Under the pieces are notes generated by a model. That model ran no database searches. It was not told where the DNA came from and saw only the letters and a program-made list of their open reading frames with translations. From Marivita lacus (GTDB taxonomy: Bacteria; Pseudomonadota; Alphaproteobacteria; Rhodobacterales; Rhodobacteraceae), in NCBI RefSeq assembly GCF_014637725.1, contig NZ_BMFC01000018.1:3277-62333 (forward strand): 59,057 bases of DNA, in the 5' to 3' direction. Numbering within the stretch: position 1 is the first letter of the stretch; every line of letters starts with the position of its first letter. The position numbers and the translations under genes were made by a program. Positions 1 through 7,376 of the stretch are shown here, piece by piece.

Positions 1-32
1 TCAGCATGAACCCGGCGATGAGAATGACGGCG
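1..32. repeat. Direct repeat, copy A (32 bp, may extend left)
   Basis: Identical over 32 bp to 393-424. Beyond the identity the two copies differ by a 2-nt indel and then share AAGCGT. Read on the minus strand the shared piece encodes a hydrophobic stretch (AVILIAGFML) in one frame. The copy reaches the window edge, so its true left limit is unknown. Confidence 0.85.
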
Positions 33-135
33 TAAAGCGTCGCCGAGGAAAACTCCGCGACGACAGAGAGCCAGCCCCAGGGACCAGCAGTGTGTAGCGT
101 GGGCGCGCGGAAGCCCGCATTCTCGCCTTGCAACG

Positions 136-162
136 AGCATACCGGTTTTTGGCCGGTGTCAA
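136..162 (-). promoter_or_regulatory. Leftward sigma70-like promoter P2
   Basis: Read on the minus strand there is a consensus -35 hexamer TTGACA (complement of 157-162) and a -10-like TATGCT (complement of 136-141), separated by 15 nt. The spacer contains a small inverted repeat (ACCGG...CCGGT). A 15-nt spacer is short, so this is weaker than P1, but the match and the tandem arrangement with P1 are typical of stable-RNA or very strong promoters. Target unknown, beyond position 1. Confidence 0.5.
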
Positions 163-392
163 GGGTTGCGCGCACGCCGCGCCCAGGCAGAGCCGAAACG
201 TAATCTCAGTGACCATCCGATACTCCTGTTTCTCAAGTCCGAGGAGGGCTATGGCCGGTTCAGAGGCAGGGCTCGCCTGTCGCTTCCACGGACCAATTCC
301 GGCATCGCTGGGATGCTCGGTCACGGCGACCGACAAGGGCTGTCGGGGCGCGAGGCCCGTCGACCCGAGGCCGCCCCCCATCGGATCGGCGC

Positions 393-424
393 TCAGCATG
401 AACCCGGCGATGAGAATGACGGCG
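393..424. repeat. Direct repeat, copy B (32 bp)
   Basis: Second copy of the 32-bp sequence found at 1-32. It begins about 11 nt downstream of the P1 -10 element, so it would form the very start of the P1 transcript. Copy A lies about 100 nt downstream of P2. A local duplication of a leader segment is the simplest reading. Confidence 0.85.
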
Positions 425-434
425 AAGCGTTTTT

Positions 435-462
435 ATCATAACGCGTAAAACTATCGTGTCAA
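435..462 (-). promoter_or_regulatory. Leftward sigma70-like promoter P1
   Basis: On the minus strand: TTGACA (complement of 457-462), 16-nt A+T-rich spacer, TATGAT (complement of 435-440). This is close to the ideal sigma70 consensus and the surrounding DNA is the most A+T-rich of the left edge. It faces away from nrdJ and toward P2 and the window edge. No start codon with a ribosome site follows closely. Confidence 0.6.
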
Positions 463-552
463 CTATATATCGAACTGCCTACTACATCTTGCGGACCGCG
501 CAAACGGCGCATGGATTTGTGGTGGCAGCTCCGCCCCGATGGACAAGATTTG

Positions 553-601
553 ATGGTCAAATGGTCATTTGAATGGTCCTGATGGCCAAGTTTTGATGGT
601 C
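553..601. repeat. Cluster of ATGGTC-like words
   Basis: ATGGTC occurs at 553-558, 561-566, 573-578 and 596-601, with a variant ATGGCC at 582-587, directly beyond the nrdJ stop. AAATGGTCATTT (559-570) and a TTTGATG/CATCAAA hairpin (592-609) are embedded. Function unknown; it may simply be degenerate repeat DNA or part of the nrdJ 3-prime end. Confidence 0.35.
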
Positions 602-626
602 GCATCAAACCCCAAAAAAAAACACA

Positions 627-2918
627 TCACCCGCACTTGCTGTGGCCGCACGACCCGCAGGTCATGCACCCCTCGACCATGCGCATGTCGTATTGCCCGC
701 AGGAGGGGCAGGCCTTGCCACGTCCACCGGGCAGGTTGACCACTTGCGCTTGCGGGTCGGATTTCAGTCCCATGCCTTCGCCCGCGAGGAACCCGATGGC
801 GATCATGTGCTGTTCGATCACACCGCCGATGGCGGCGAGGATCGACGGGATGTATTTGCCGTTCACCCAAGCGCCACCGCGCGGATCAAACACCGCCTTG
901 AGCTCCTCGACCACGAAGGACACATCGCCGCCGCGCCGGAACACGGCCGAGATCATGCGTGTCAGCGCCACGGTCCAGGCGAAATGCTCCATGTTCTTGG
1001 AGTTGATGAACACCTCGAACGGCCTGCGATGCCCGCCGACGATGATGTCGTTGATCGTGAGGTAAATCGCGTGTTCGCTGTCGGGCCATTTCAGCTTGTA
1101 GGTCGCGCCCTCGAGCGCCTTGGGCCGATCCAGAGGCTCGGACATGTAGATCACGTCGCCATGCGGTTGCTGCGGTGCGTCTTCCGTGGTGGCGATGACT
1201 TCGGGGGCCTCCGGCTTCTTCTCCTCCGACACGCTCAACACCGATCCGGTCACGTCGTTCGGCCGGTAGGTCGTGCAGCCTTTGCAGCCGGTCTCGTAGG
1301 CTTCCATATAGACGCTTTTGAACGCCTCGAAGGAAATGTCCTCGGGGCAGTTGATGGTCTTGGAGATCGAACTGTCCACCCATTTCTGCGCCGCCGCCTG
1401 CATCTTGACGTGCTCCAGCGGCGCAAGCGTCTGGGCGTTCACGAAGAACTCCGGCAACTCCCGGTCGCCGAATTTCTCGCGCCACATCTGCACGGCATAG
1501 TCCACCACCTCTTCCTCGGTGCGGGTGCCGTCCTTCTGCAAGACCTTGCGGGTGTAGGCATAGGCAAAGACCGGCTCGATCCCCGAGGACACGTTCCCGG
1601 CATAGAGCGAGATCGTCCCCGTTGGTGCAATCGAGGTCAGCAGCGCGTTGCGGATGCCATGTTCGCGGATCGCGTCGCGCACATCCTCGTCCATCATCTG
1701 CATGGTGCCCGACGCCAGGTATTTGTCGGCATCAAACAGCGGGAACGCACCCTTTTCCTTGGCCAATTGCACCGACGCAAGGTACGCGGCGCGGGCGATC
1801 GCGTGCAACCAGTCCTCGGTCTGTCGCGCCGCCTCGTCCGATCCATAGCGCAGGCCGAGCATCAAGAGCGCATCCGCCAGCCCGGTCACACCCAGCCCGA
1901 TGCGGCGCTTGGCCTTTGCCTCTTGCCGCTGCGCCTCCAGCGGGAAGCGGGAGGCATCGACGACGTTGTCCATCATCCGTACCGCAGTCGCGACCAGCTC
2001 ATTCAGCGCGTCCACATCCAGCGCTGCCGCCTCTTCGAACGGGTCGCTGACCAGCCGCGCCATGTTGATCGACCCCAACAGACACGCGCCATAGGGCGGC
2101 AAGGGCTGTTCGCCGCAGGGGTTCGTCGCCGCGATGGTTTCCACATAGCTCAGGTTGTTGGCCTTGTTGATCCGGTCGATGAAGATCACGCCCGGCTCGG
2201 CATAATCATAGGTCGCCTTCATGACGCGGTTCCACAGGTCGCGCGCCTGAACGGTGCGATAGACGGTGCCGTCAAACACCAGGTCCCACGATCTGTCCGC
2301 CTTGACCGCTTCCATGAAATCGTCGGTCACCAGCACCGACAGGTTGAACATGCGCAGCCGGGCTGCATCCGCCTTGGCGCCGATGAAATCCTCGACATCC
2401 GGGTGATCGCAGCGCATCGTCGCCATCATCGCGCCGCGGCGCGATCCCGCCGACATGATGGTGCGGCACATCGCGTCCCACACATCCATGAAGGACAGCG
2501 GGCCGGAGGCATCCGCCGCCACGCCCTTGACGCTGGCCCCCTTGGGCCGGATCGTGCTGAAGTCATAGCCGATGCCTCCGCCCTGCTGCATCGTCAGCGC
2601 GGCCTCTTTCAGCATCTCGAAGATGCCGCCCATGCTGTCGGGGATCGTGCCCATGACAAAGCAGTTGAACAGCGTCACCGACCGCGCGGTGCCCGCACCT
2701 GCCGTGATCCGCCCGGCGGGCAGGTATTTGAAGTCCGACAGCGCGTCATAGAACCGGTCTTCCCAGACCTGCGGCACTGCCTCGACCTCGGCCAGCGCCC
2801 GCGCGATCCGGCGCCACGTGTCCTCGACCGTACGGTCAATGGCCGTGCCATCCGCCTCTTTCAGACGGTATTTCATATCCCAGATTTGTTCGGCGATCGG
2901 AGCGGTAAAGCGAGACAT
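627..2918 (-). CDS. nrdJ: Adenosylcobalamin-dependent (class II) ribonucleotide reductase
   Basis: Reduces ribonucleotides to deoxyribonucleotides with coenzyme B12, independent of oxygen. The 763-residue protein has the class II active-site stretch NPCGEQPLPPYG near residue 265, the APTGTISL motif and glycyl-type barrel core, and a C-terminal Cys-rich tail (CPSCGQYD...CMTCGSCGHSKCG) that probably binds zinc and carries the re-reducing thiols. I chose ATG 2918 (MSRFTAP...) because conserved sequence starts there; an in-frame extension to 2978 exists but looks non-coding. It is monocistronic and divergent from the cold-shock gene. No cobalamin riboswitch is evident upstream. Confidence 0.95.
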   Translation of the reverse strand: MSRFTAPIAEQIWDMKYRLKEADGTAIDRTVEDTWRRIARALAEVEAVPQVWEDRFYDALSDFKYLPAGRITAGAGTARSVTLFNCFVMGTIPDSMGGIFEMLKEAALTMQQGGGIGYDFSTIRPKGASVKGVAADASGPLSFMDVWDAMCRTIMSAGSRRGAMMATMRCDHPDVEDFIGAKADAARLRMFNLSVLVTDDFMEAVKADRSWDLVFDGTVYRTVQARDLWNRVMKATYDYAEPGVIFIDRINKANNLSYVETIAATNPCGEQPLPPYGACLLGSINMARLVSDPFEEAAALDVDALNELVATAVRMMDNVVDASRFPLEAQRQEAKAKRRIGLGVTGLADALLMLGLRYGSDEAARQTEDWLHAIARAAYLASVQLAKEKGAFPLFDADKYLASGTMQMMDEDVRDAIREHGIRNALLTSIAPTGTISLYAGNVSSGIEPVFAYAYTRKVLQKDGTRTEEEVVDYAVQMWREKFGDRELPEFFVNAQTLAPLEHVKMQAAAQKWVDSSISKTINCPEDISFEAFKSVYMEAYETGCKGCTTYRPNDVTGSVLSVSEEKKPEAPEVIATTEDAPQQPHGDVIYMSEPLDRPKALEGATYKLKWPDSEHAIYLTINDIIVGGHRRPFEVFINSKNMEHFAWTVALTRMISAVFRRGGDVSFVVEELKAVFDPRGGAWVNGKYIPSILAAIGGVIEQHMIAIGFLAGEGMGLKSDPQAQVVNLPGGRGKACPSCGQYDMRMVEGCMTCGSCGHSKCG

Positions 2919-3251
2919 GGCGGCGATTCCCATTTTGGCAGCAGACAGACAAGATAACGTAAAAATCAACAGTTCCACAACGCCTAGATTGCGCGAGCGT
3001 TTACTCTACCATATCCTGTTGCGTCTGTGGAGCACCCTGTGTGTAAAGCTGTCAGCCACATCCGCCTCCCCAGCTAATTTCGCCCATAACGTGAATAAAC
3101 ATTGTATTCTCACCCGATCTGCATCATAAGGGCCATGCAAAGATTCTTCCGACGACCTTCTGTTTCCTAACGGCCTCAGGCGATCCTACGACGACACTGA
3201 GCCGGGCCATCGCATGTTGCGGGTGGCGAATAAATACTAGGAGACAACACG
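2919..3251. other. Divergent intergenic region nrdJ / csp
   Basis: About 330 bp with no credible gene. It must hold the leftward nrdJ promoter and the rightward cold-shock promoter with a long untranslated leader. A possible rightward promoter is TTGTAT (3102-3107), 16 nt, TCATAA (3124-3129). A possible leftward nrdJ promoter reads TTGTGG, 17 nt, TTATCT just upstream of the gene. AGGAG precedes the cold-shock ATG. I saw no clear NrdR box. Confidence 0.4.
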
Positions 3252-3458
3252 ATGGCAAATGGCACCGTGAAATGGTTCAACGGCCAAAAAGGCTTTGGCT
3301 TCATCGCACCCGAGCATGGTTCGAAGGACATCTTCGTTCACATCTCCGCGCTCGAGCGCGCCGGCATTCATCAGCTTGATGACGGCCAGGCCGTGACCTT
3401 CGACGTGGAAAGTGGCCGTGATGGCCGCGAAAGCGCGACAAATCTTGCTCTGGCATAA
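3252..3458 (+). CDS. Cold-shock domain protein (CspA family)
   Basis: A 68-residue single cold-shock domain, an RNA/ssDNA-binding chaperone of the cytoplasm. Both nucleic-acid motifs are visible: [14 protein letters not shown] (RNP1, residues 7-20) and DIFVHISAL (RNP2, residues 26-34). AGGAG lies 9 nt before the ATG. The gene stands alone with its own strong terminator 20 nt downstream and a leader of up to a few hundred nt, as usual for temperature-regulated csp mRNAs. Which paralogue this is cannot be told from one copy. Confidence 0.93.
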   Translation: MANGTVKWFNGQKGFGFIAPEHGSKDIFVHISALERAGIHQLDDGQAVTFDVESGRDGRESATNLALA

Positions 3459-3477
3459 GCCAAGGCGACACTGATCG

Positions 3478-3513
3478 AAAAGCGGGCGCGGTCCTTGGAC
3501 AGCGCCCGCTTTT
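3478..3513 (+). terminator. Rho-independent terminator after the csp gene
   Basis: AAAAGCGGGCGC (3478-3489) pairs perfectly with GCGCCCGCTTTT (3502-3513) around a 12-nt loop; the A-rich 5-prime and T-rich 3-prime ends make it an efficient intrinsic terminator. Confidence 0.85.
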
Positions 3514-3566
3514 GCGTTTGACGACCCCCAAAACAACCGGGTACGATCCACCGTCAAGGAGATGGA

Positions 3567-3788
3567 ATGATGGCGAAACTCACCAAAGATACCCTCTTCA
3601 AAGCCTCCCAGCCGCGGTCTGAAACCGTGATGGACAAGACCACCCGCGTCGTCCGCGAAATGCTCGACACCGAAGCCGAGCAGCGCGAGGCGAAAACCCA
3701 GCGCCTGCGCAAGACCCGGATGGAACGCGAAGCCCGGACACCGGACGATCCCAAGCCCAAGACCCGCGCCCGCAAGAAACCCGACTGA
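3567..3788 (+). CDS. Small charged conserved hypothetical protein
   Basis: A 73-residue protein of unknown function, very rich in Lys, Arg, Glu and Asp (C-terminal KPKTRARKKPD). Heptad-like spacing in residues 20-55 (VVREMLDTEAEQREAKTQRLRKTRMERE) suggests one long alpha helix or coiled coil. Two ATGs in a row (3567, 3570) follow AAGGAG; either could be the start. Codon use matches neighbouring genes. I recall similar small proteins in related genomes but no function for them. Confidence 0.7.
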   Translation: MMAKLTKDTLFKASQPRSETVMDKTTRVVREMLDTEAEQREAKTQRLRKTRMEREARTPDDPKPKTRARKKPD

Positions 3789-3859
3789 CAGCACACCGCT
3801 CGCGGCTTGAAGCCCCCCCTCCGTCCGCTATGATGATACTGCAGGGGGCTCCGAACAGC

Positions 3860-4291
3860 ATGGCAGGCACGATCCATCTCATCAAACTTTCCGTCGGTTC
3901 CGACAGCGTCGAGCAGATCGAGGACTGGCAACAGAACCGCTCGAAACAACGGGCGAACGAGCACTATTTCCACCTCACCCGCATGTGGCCAAAACGCGAG
4001 GCCGACCTGCTCAATGGCGGCTCGATCTACTGGGTCATCAAGGGGTTGTTGCAAGCCCGGCAAAAGATCATCGGGCTGGAAGAGATCATCGGTGATGACG
4101 GCATCCGCCGCTGCGGCATCGTTCTGGAGCCCGAGCTGATCCGCACCGCCACCGTGCCAAAACGCCCGTTTCAGGGCTGGCGCTACCTCAAACCCGAAGA
4201 CGCGCCGCCCGATCTGGGCAAATCGCGGCTGAATGACGACACCCTGCCGCCGGAGCTTGCCGGGGCGCTGGCCGAAATCGGCGTGCTCTGA
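3860..4291 (+). CDS. DUF1489 family protein
   Basis: A 143-residue protein of the DUF1489 family, widespread in alphaproteobacteria and of unknown function. The conserved start MAGTIHLIKLSVGSDSV and the segment TRMWPKREAD...GGSIYWVIKG, followed by QARQKIIGLEE, fit the family. I use ATG 3860 instead of the upstream in-frame ATG at 3830 because family similarity starts at MAGTIHL. No signal peptide or membrane segment, so cytoplasmic. The following gene starts 93 nt downstream, so it may be transcribed alone. Confidence 0.8.
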   Translation: MAGTIHLIKLSVGSDSVEQIEDWQQNRSKQRANEHYFHLTRMWPKREADLLNGGSIYWVIKGLLQARQKIIGLEEIIGDDGIRRCGIVLEPELIRTATVPKRPFQGWRYLKPEDAPPDLGKSRLNDDTLPPELAGALAEIGVL

Positions 4292-4384
4292 CGGTTTCGC
4301 ACAGCCGGTCTGCACCTCTGCACTGGTACTTCCCGCGCAGGTCCCTAGGTTGAGGTGCGACTCGCAACCAGCAGGACGCAGAAC

Positions 4385-5251
4385 ATGACCGACAGCTATA
4401 CGCCCCCCAAGGTCTGGACCTGGGACAAGGAGAACGGCGGCAAGTTCGCCAGCACCAACCGCCCCATTGCCGGCGCCACCCATGACAAGGACCTGCCGGT
4501 CGGCGCACACCCGTTCCAGCTTTACAGCCTTGCAACCCCGAATGGCCAAAAGGTCACCATCCTGTTCGAGGAACTGCTGGCCGCTGGCCATACCGGTGCC
4601 GAATACGACGCGTGGCTGATCCGCATCGGCGATGGCGACCAGTTCGGCTCTGATTTCGTGGACATCAACCCGAACTCCAAGATCCCGGCGCTGATGGACC
4701 GCTCCGGTGACACGCCTGTCCGCGTCTTCGAATCCGCCGCGATCCTGATGCATCTGGCGGAAAAGTTCGACGCCTTCCTCGGTGCGCCCGAAAACCGCGC
4801 CGAAATGCTCAGCTGGCTCTTCTGGCAGATGGGCAGCGCGCCCTATCTCGGCGGTGGCTTCGGCCATTTCTACGCCTACGCGCCGGAACCGATGGAATAC
4901 CCGATCAACCGCTTCGCGATGGAAACCAAGCGCCAGCTTGATGTGCTCGACCGGCAACTGGCCGAGCACGATTTCATCGCCGGGCCGGATTACACCATCG
5001 CCGATATGGCGATCTGGCCCTGGTATGGCGGGCTGGTGCTGGGGCGGCTATACAACGCGGCCGAATTCCTCGACGTCGAAAGCTACACCAACGTGCTCCG
5101 CTGGGCCAAGGCGATCGACGCCCGCCCTGCGGTCAAGCGTGGCCGCATCGTCAACCGCGTGTCGGGTGACCCCAGCGAACAGCTGCACGAACGCCACGAC
5201 GCCTCGGATTTCGACACCAAGACGCAGGACAAGATCGCGGCGGCGGAATAA
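4385..5251 (+). CDS. yghU: Glutathione S-transferase, YghU (nu-class) type
   Basis: A 288-residue glutathione S-transferase with the long N-terminal extension typical of YghU/YfcG nu-class enzymes (WTWDKENGGKFASTNRPIAG), a thioredoxin-like domain (PFQLYSLATPNGQKV..., VFESAAILMHLAEKF near residues 120-135, which holds the glutathione-binding Glu-Ser) and the all-alpha C-terminal domain with the TIADMAIWPW motif. Enzymes of this class have glutathione- or disulfide-dependent reductase activity; substrate unknown. ATG 4385 is preferred over the frame start at 4355. Monocistronic, with a hairpin downstream. Confidence 0.9.
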   Translation: MTDSYTPPKVWTWDKENGGKFASTNRPIAGATHDKDLPVGAHPFQLYSLATPNGQKVTILFEELLAAGHTGAEYDAWLIRIGDGDQFGSDFVDINPNSKIPALMDRSGDTPVRVFESAAILMHLAEKFDAFLGAPENRAEMLSWLFWQMGSAPYLGGGFGHFYAYAPEPMEYPINRFAMETKRQLDVLDRQLAEHDFIAGPDYTIADMAIWPWYGGLVLGRLYNAAEFLDVESYTNVLRWAKAIDARPAVKRGRIVNRVSGDPSEQLHERHDASDFDTKTQDKIAAAE

Positions 5252-5283
5252 CCCGCCCCCGATCTGACGCAGCACACGAAAAG

Positions 5284-5320
5284 AAGGCCCGCCCATATTG
5301 CCGAACGCAGGGGCGGGCTT
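5284..5320 (+). terminator. Probable terminator after yghU
   Basis: GCCCGCCC (5287-5294) pairs with GGGCGGGC (5311-5318), flanked by AAG and TT, with a 16-nt loop. The T-tract is short, so termination may be partial; it ends 13 nt before the next start codon. Confidence 0.5.
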
Positions 5321-5332
5321 ACCTGATCCCGC

Positions 5333-6652
5333 ATGAAAGACACACCCGATCCCCGCAGCCGCGCCGTTCCCACCGGGCGCACTTCGCGCGCCATGCGGAT
5401 GGGGGGGCTGGCCGGTGGTCTGCTTGGCTCTGCCGCAGCTGCCGGGGCGCGTCAGCTGTTCCAGGGACAGCGCCCCTCGGCGCGGGAGATGTTCCTGACA
5501 CCCTCGAACGCGCATCGCCTGACCGACCAGCTTTCGCAGATGCGCGGGGCCGCGATGAAGATGGGTCAGCTCCTGTCTCTCGAAGCGGGCGATCTTCTGA
5601 CCCCCGAACTCGCCGCCGTGCTGCGCCCCCTGCAGTCACAGGCGCATTTCATGCCTCCCGCGCAGCTCAAGCAGGTGCTGACAGCGGCGTGGGGCACGGA
5701 ATTTACCAAACGGTTCAAGAAATTCGACGTCCGGCCCATCGCTGCCGCCTCCATCGGGCAGGTGCACCGCGCGCAGACCCGCGAAGGGCGCGATCTGGCG
5801 ATCAAGGTCCAATACCCCGGCATCCGCGACAGCATCGACAGCGACCTGCGCAACCTCGCAAGCCTGATGCGGCTTTCGGGCATGATGCCCAAGGGGCTGG
5901 ACCTCAAACCGCTGCTCGAAGATGCCCGGCAGCAATTGCACGAAGAGGCCGATTACGCGCAGGAGGCGCGCAGCTTGCGCCGTTTCGGGGAGTTGTTGCA
6001 GGACGATCCCGATTTCATCGTCCCGACAAGTCACGACGACCTCTCCAGCCGCGATATCCTCGCCATGGATTTCATCCCCTCCGATCCGATCGACACGCTT
6101 GAGGACGCGGACCAGACCACGCGCAACACCATGGCCGAACGGCTCATCACCCTGATGATGCGCGAGGTGTTCGACTTTCACCTCGTCCAGTCCGACCCGA
6201 ATTTCGCGAATTTCCGCTGGCAGCCCGAGACCGGCAAACTGGTGCTTCTGGATTTCGGCGCGACCCGCACCCTGTCGCCCGATCTCGTGGCGCGGTCGCG
6301 CGGCGTGCTGCAACCGGCGCTGGACAATGACCTGCCCGCGATAGAAAGCGCCCTGACCGACCTTGGCCTGCTGTCCGAAGCGCTGCCCGACAGGACCCGC
6401 GCCGAGATCCTGAACATGGTGGAAATGGCAAACGCCCCGATGCTGCACGCCGACGGGTTCGATTTCGGCAACACGTCGCTCGTTGCCAATCTTCGGGACC
6501 GCGGGCTGGCGCTTGGGCGGGACCGGTCGATCCAGCACATCCCGCCGACCGAAGTGCTGTACCTGCAACGCAAGGCCGCCGGGCTGTTCCTGCTGGCGAC
6601 GCGACTGAGGGCGCAGGTGACCCTGCGGGACCTGTTCCAACGATTCGCGTAA
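5333..6652 (+). CDS. ABC1/UbiB (COQ8-like) atypical kinase
   Basis: A 439-residue member of the ABC1 protein-kinase-like family that supports ubiquinone biosynthesis and lipid metabolism. Visible family marks: the KxGQ motif (KMGQLLSLE, about residue 76), the Ala-rich nucleotide loop (AAASIGQVHRA), the VAIK-type lysine (LAIKVQYPG), the catalytic-loop equivalent QSDPNFANF and the metal-binding LLDFGATR. An N-terminal RMGGLAGGLLGSAAAAG stretch may associate with membrane. It converges with hisG across a shared palindrome. UbiB proper usually has C-terminal membrane helices, absent here, so this is an ABC1 paralogue. Confidence 0.88.
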   Translation: MKDTPDPRSRAVPTGRTSRAMRMGGLAGGLLGSAAAAGARQLFQGQRPSAREMFLTPSNAHRLTDQLSQMRGAAMKMGQLLSLEAGDLLTPELAAVLRPLQSQAHFMPPAQLKQVLTAAWGTEFTKRFKKFDVRPIAAASIGQVHRAQTREGRDLAIKVQYPGIRDSIDSDLRNLASLMRLSGMMPKGLDLKPLLEDARQQLHEEADYAQEARSLRRFGELLQDDPDFIVPTSHDDLSSRDILAMDFIPSDPIDTLEDADQTTRNTMAERLITLMMREVFDFHLVQSDPNFANFRWQPETGKLVLLDFGATRTLSPDLVARSRGVLQPALDNDLPAIESALTDLGLLSEALPDRTRAEILNMVEMANAPMLHADGFDFGNTSLVANLRDRGLALGRDRSIQHIPPTEVLYLQRKAAGLFLLATRLRAQVTLRDLFQRFA

Positions 6653-6687
6653 CGCGCCAAATCCGTCGACGGATTGCTCCGCGTTAC
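6649..6687. terminator. Bidirectional palindrome between convergent genes
   Basis: Outer arms GTAACGCG (6649-6656) and CGCGTTAC (6680-6687) enclose a perfect 16-nt palindrome AATCCGTCGACGGATT (6660-6675). Being symmetric, it can fold in transcripts from either side. It overlaps the stop codon of the ABC1 gene and that of hisG. There is no T-tract, so it may block read-through or protect 3-prime ends rather than act as a classical terminator. Confidence 0.55.
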
Positions 6688-7376
6688 ACGCCCAGCCGCT
6701 CGATCAGTGCCCGGAGCACCGTCCGATCCGCGTCCGATTTCTCGGCCAGACGACTGCGGAACAGCGTCGCCTGACTTTCGAGGATCGGCGGTTCATCGAG
6801 AATTTTCAGGTGGTTCGCGCGCAATGTCTCACCGGTCGAGGTGATGTCGGCAATCGCCTCGGCCGTGAGGTTCTTGACCGTGCCTTCCGTGGCGCCCTGA
6901 CTGTCGACCAGCTGGTAATCCGCCACACCGCCCCGGCGCAGGTAGTCGCGCACCAGACGGTGATACTTGGTCGCAATCCGCATTCGAAACCCGTGCCGCG
7001 CCCGGAATGCCGCCGCAGCACCGTCCAGATCGTCCAATGTGTCCACATCGACCCAGCATTGCGGCACTGCCACGATCAGGTTGGCCTGTCCAAATCCCAA
7101 GGGCACCAGCGGTTCGACCTTCTGGTCCCATTGCACCAGCTTTTCCTGGATCAGATCGTTGCCCGTGACACCGAGGTGAATGCGCCCCGCCGCCAGTTCG
7201 CGCGGGATTTCGCCCGCCGAGAGCAGCACCAGATCGACCCCCTCGACACCCTCGACCGCGCCTGCGTATTCGCGCTCCGATCCGGTGCGGGTCAGCGTCA
7301 CGCCCCGCGCGCCGAACCAGTCAAAGGTCTTTTCCATCAGCCGCCCCTTGGACGGCACCCCCAGCTTGACGGTCAT
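6684..7376 (-). CDS. hisG: ATP phosphoribosyltransferase, short catalytic subunit
   Basis: First step of histidine synthesis: ATP plus PRPP to phosphoribosyl-ATP. At 230 residues this is the short HisG without the C-terminal regulatory domain, so it needs HisZ, encoded immediately upstream with an ATGA overlap (7373-7376). The substrate-binding lobes are recognisable: KLGVPSKGRLMEKT at the N-terminus and the PRPP loop DITSTGETLRANHLKIL near residues 178-194. Last gene of a hisS-hisZ-hisG operon. Activity is probably feedback-inhibited by histidine through HisZ. Confidence 0.95.
   Translation of the reverse strand: MTVKLGVPSKGRLMEKTFDWFGARGVTLTRTGSEREYAGAVEGVEGVDLVLLSAGEIPRELAAGRIHLGVTGNDLIQEKLVQWDQKVEPLVPLGFGQANLIVAVPQCWVDVDTLDDLDGAAAAFRARHGFRMRIATKYHRLVRDYLRRGGVADYQLVDSQGATEGTVKNLTAEAIADITSTGETLRANHLKILDEPPILESQATLFRSRLAEKSDADRTVLRALIERLGV

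Larger units (their letters stand above)
1..626. other. Left-edge region without a convincing gene
   Basis: Open frames here (for example a 132-codon leftward frame over 1-399) have biased composition, no good ribosome site and no family resemblance that I recognise, so I do not call them genes. The stretch holds two leftward sigma70-like promoters, two copies of a 32-bp direct repeat and a short run of ATGGTC-like words just beyond the nrdJ stop codon. The two promoters point out of the window, so whatever they drive (a stable RNA or a highly expressed gene) probably lies to the left of position 1. Confidence 0.5.

Noticed and set aside
1-399. 132-codon leftward frame at the window edge
   Set aside because: Crosses promoter P2 and both repeats, no ribosome site, Arg/Pro/Ser-rich end; more likely untranslated leader.
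592-621. Hairpin and A9 run beyond nrdJ as its terminator
   Set aside because: On the nrdJ strand the T-run comes before the hairpin, the wrong order for an intrinsic terminator.
642-2957. 771-codon open frame antisense to nrdJ
   Set aside because: A shadow frame of a G+C-rich gene: His/Arg/Asp-rich low-complexity translation, no ribosome site, while nrdJ on the other strand has full family motifs.
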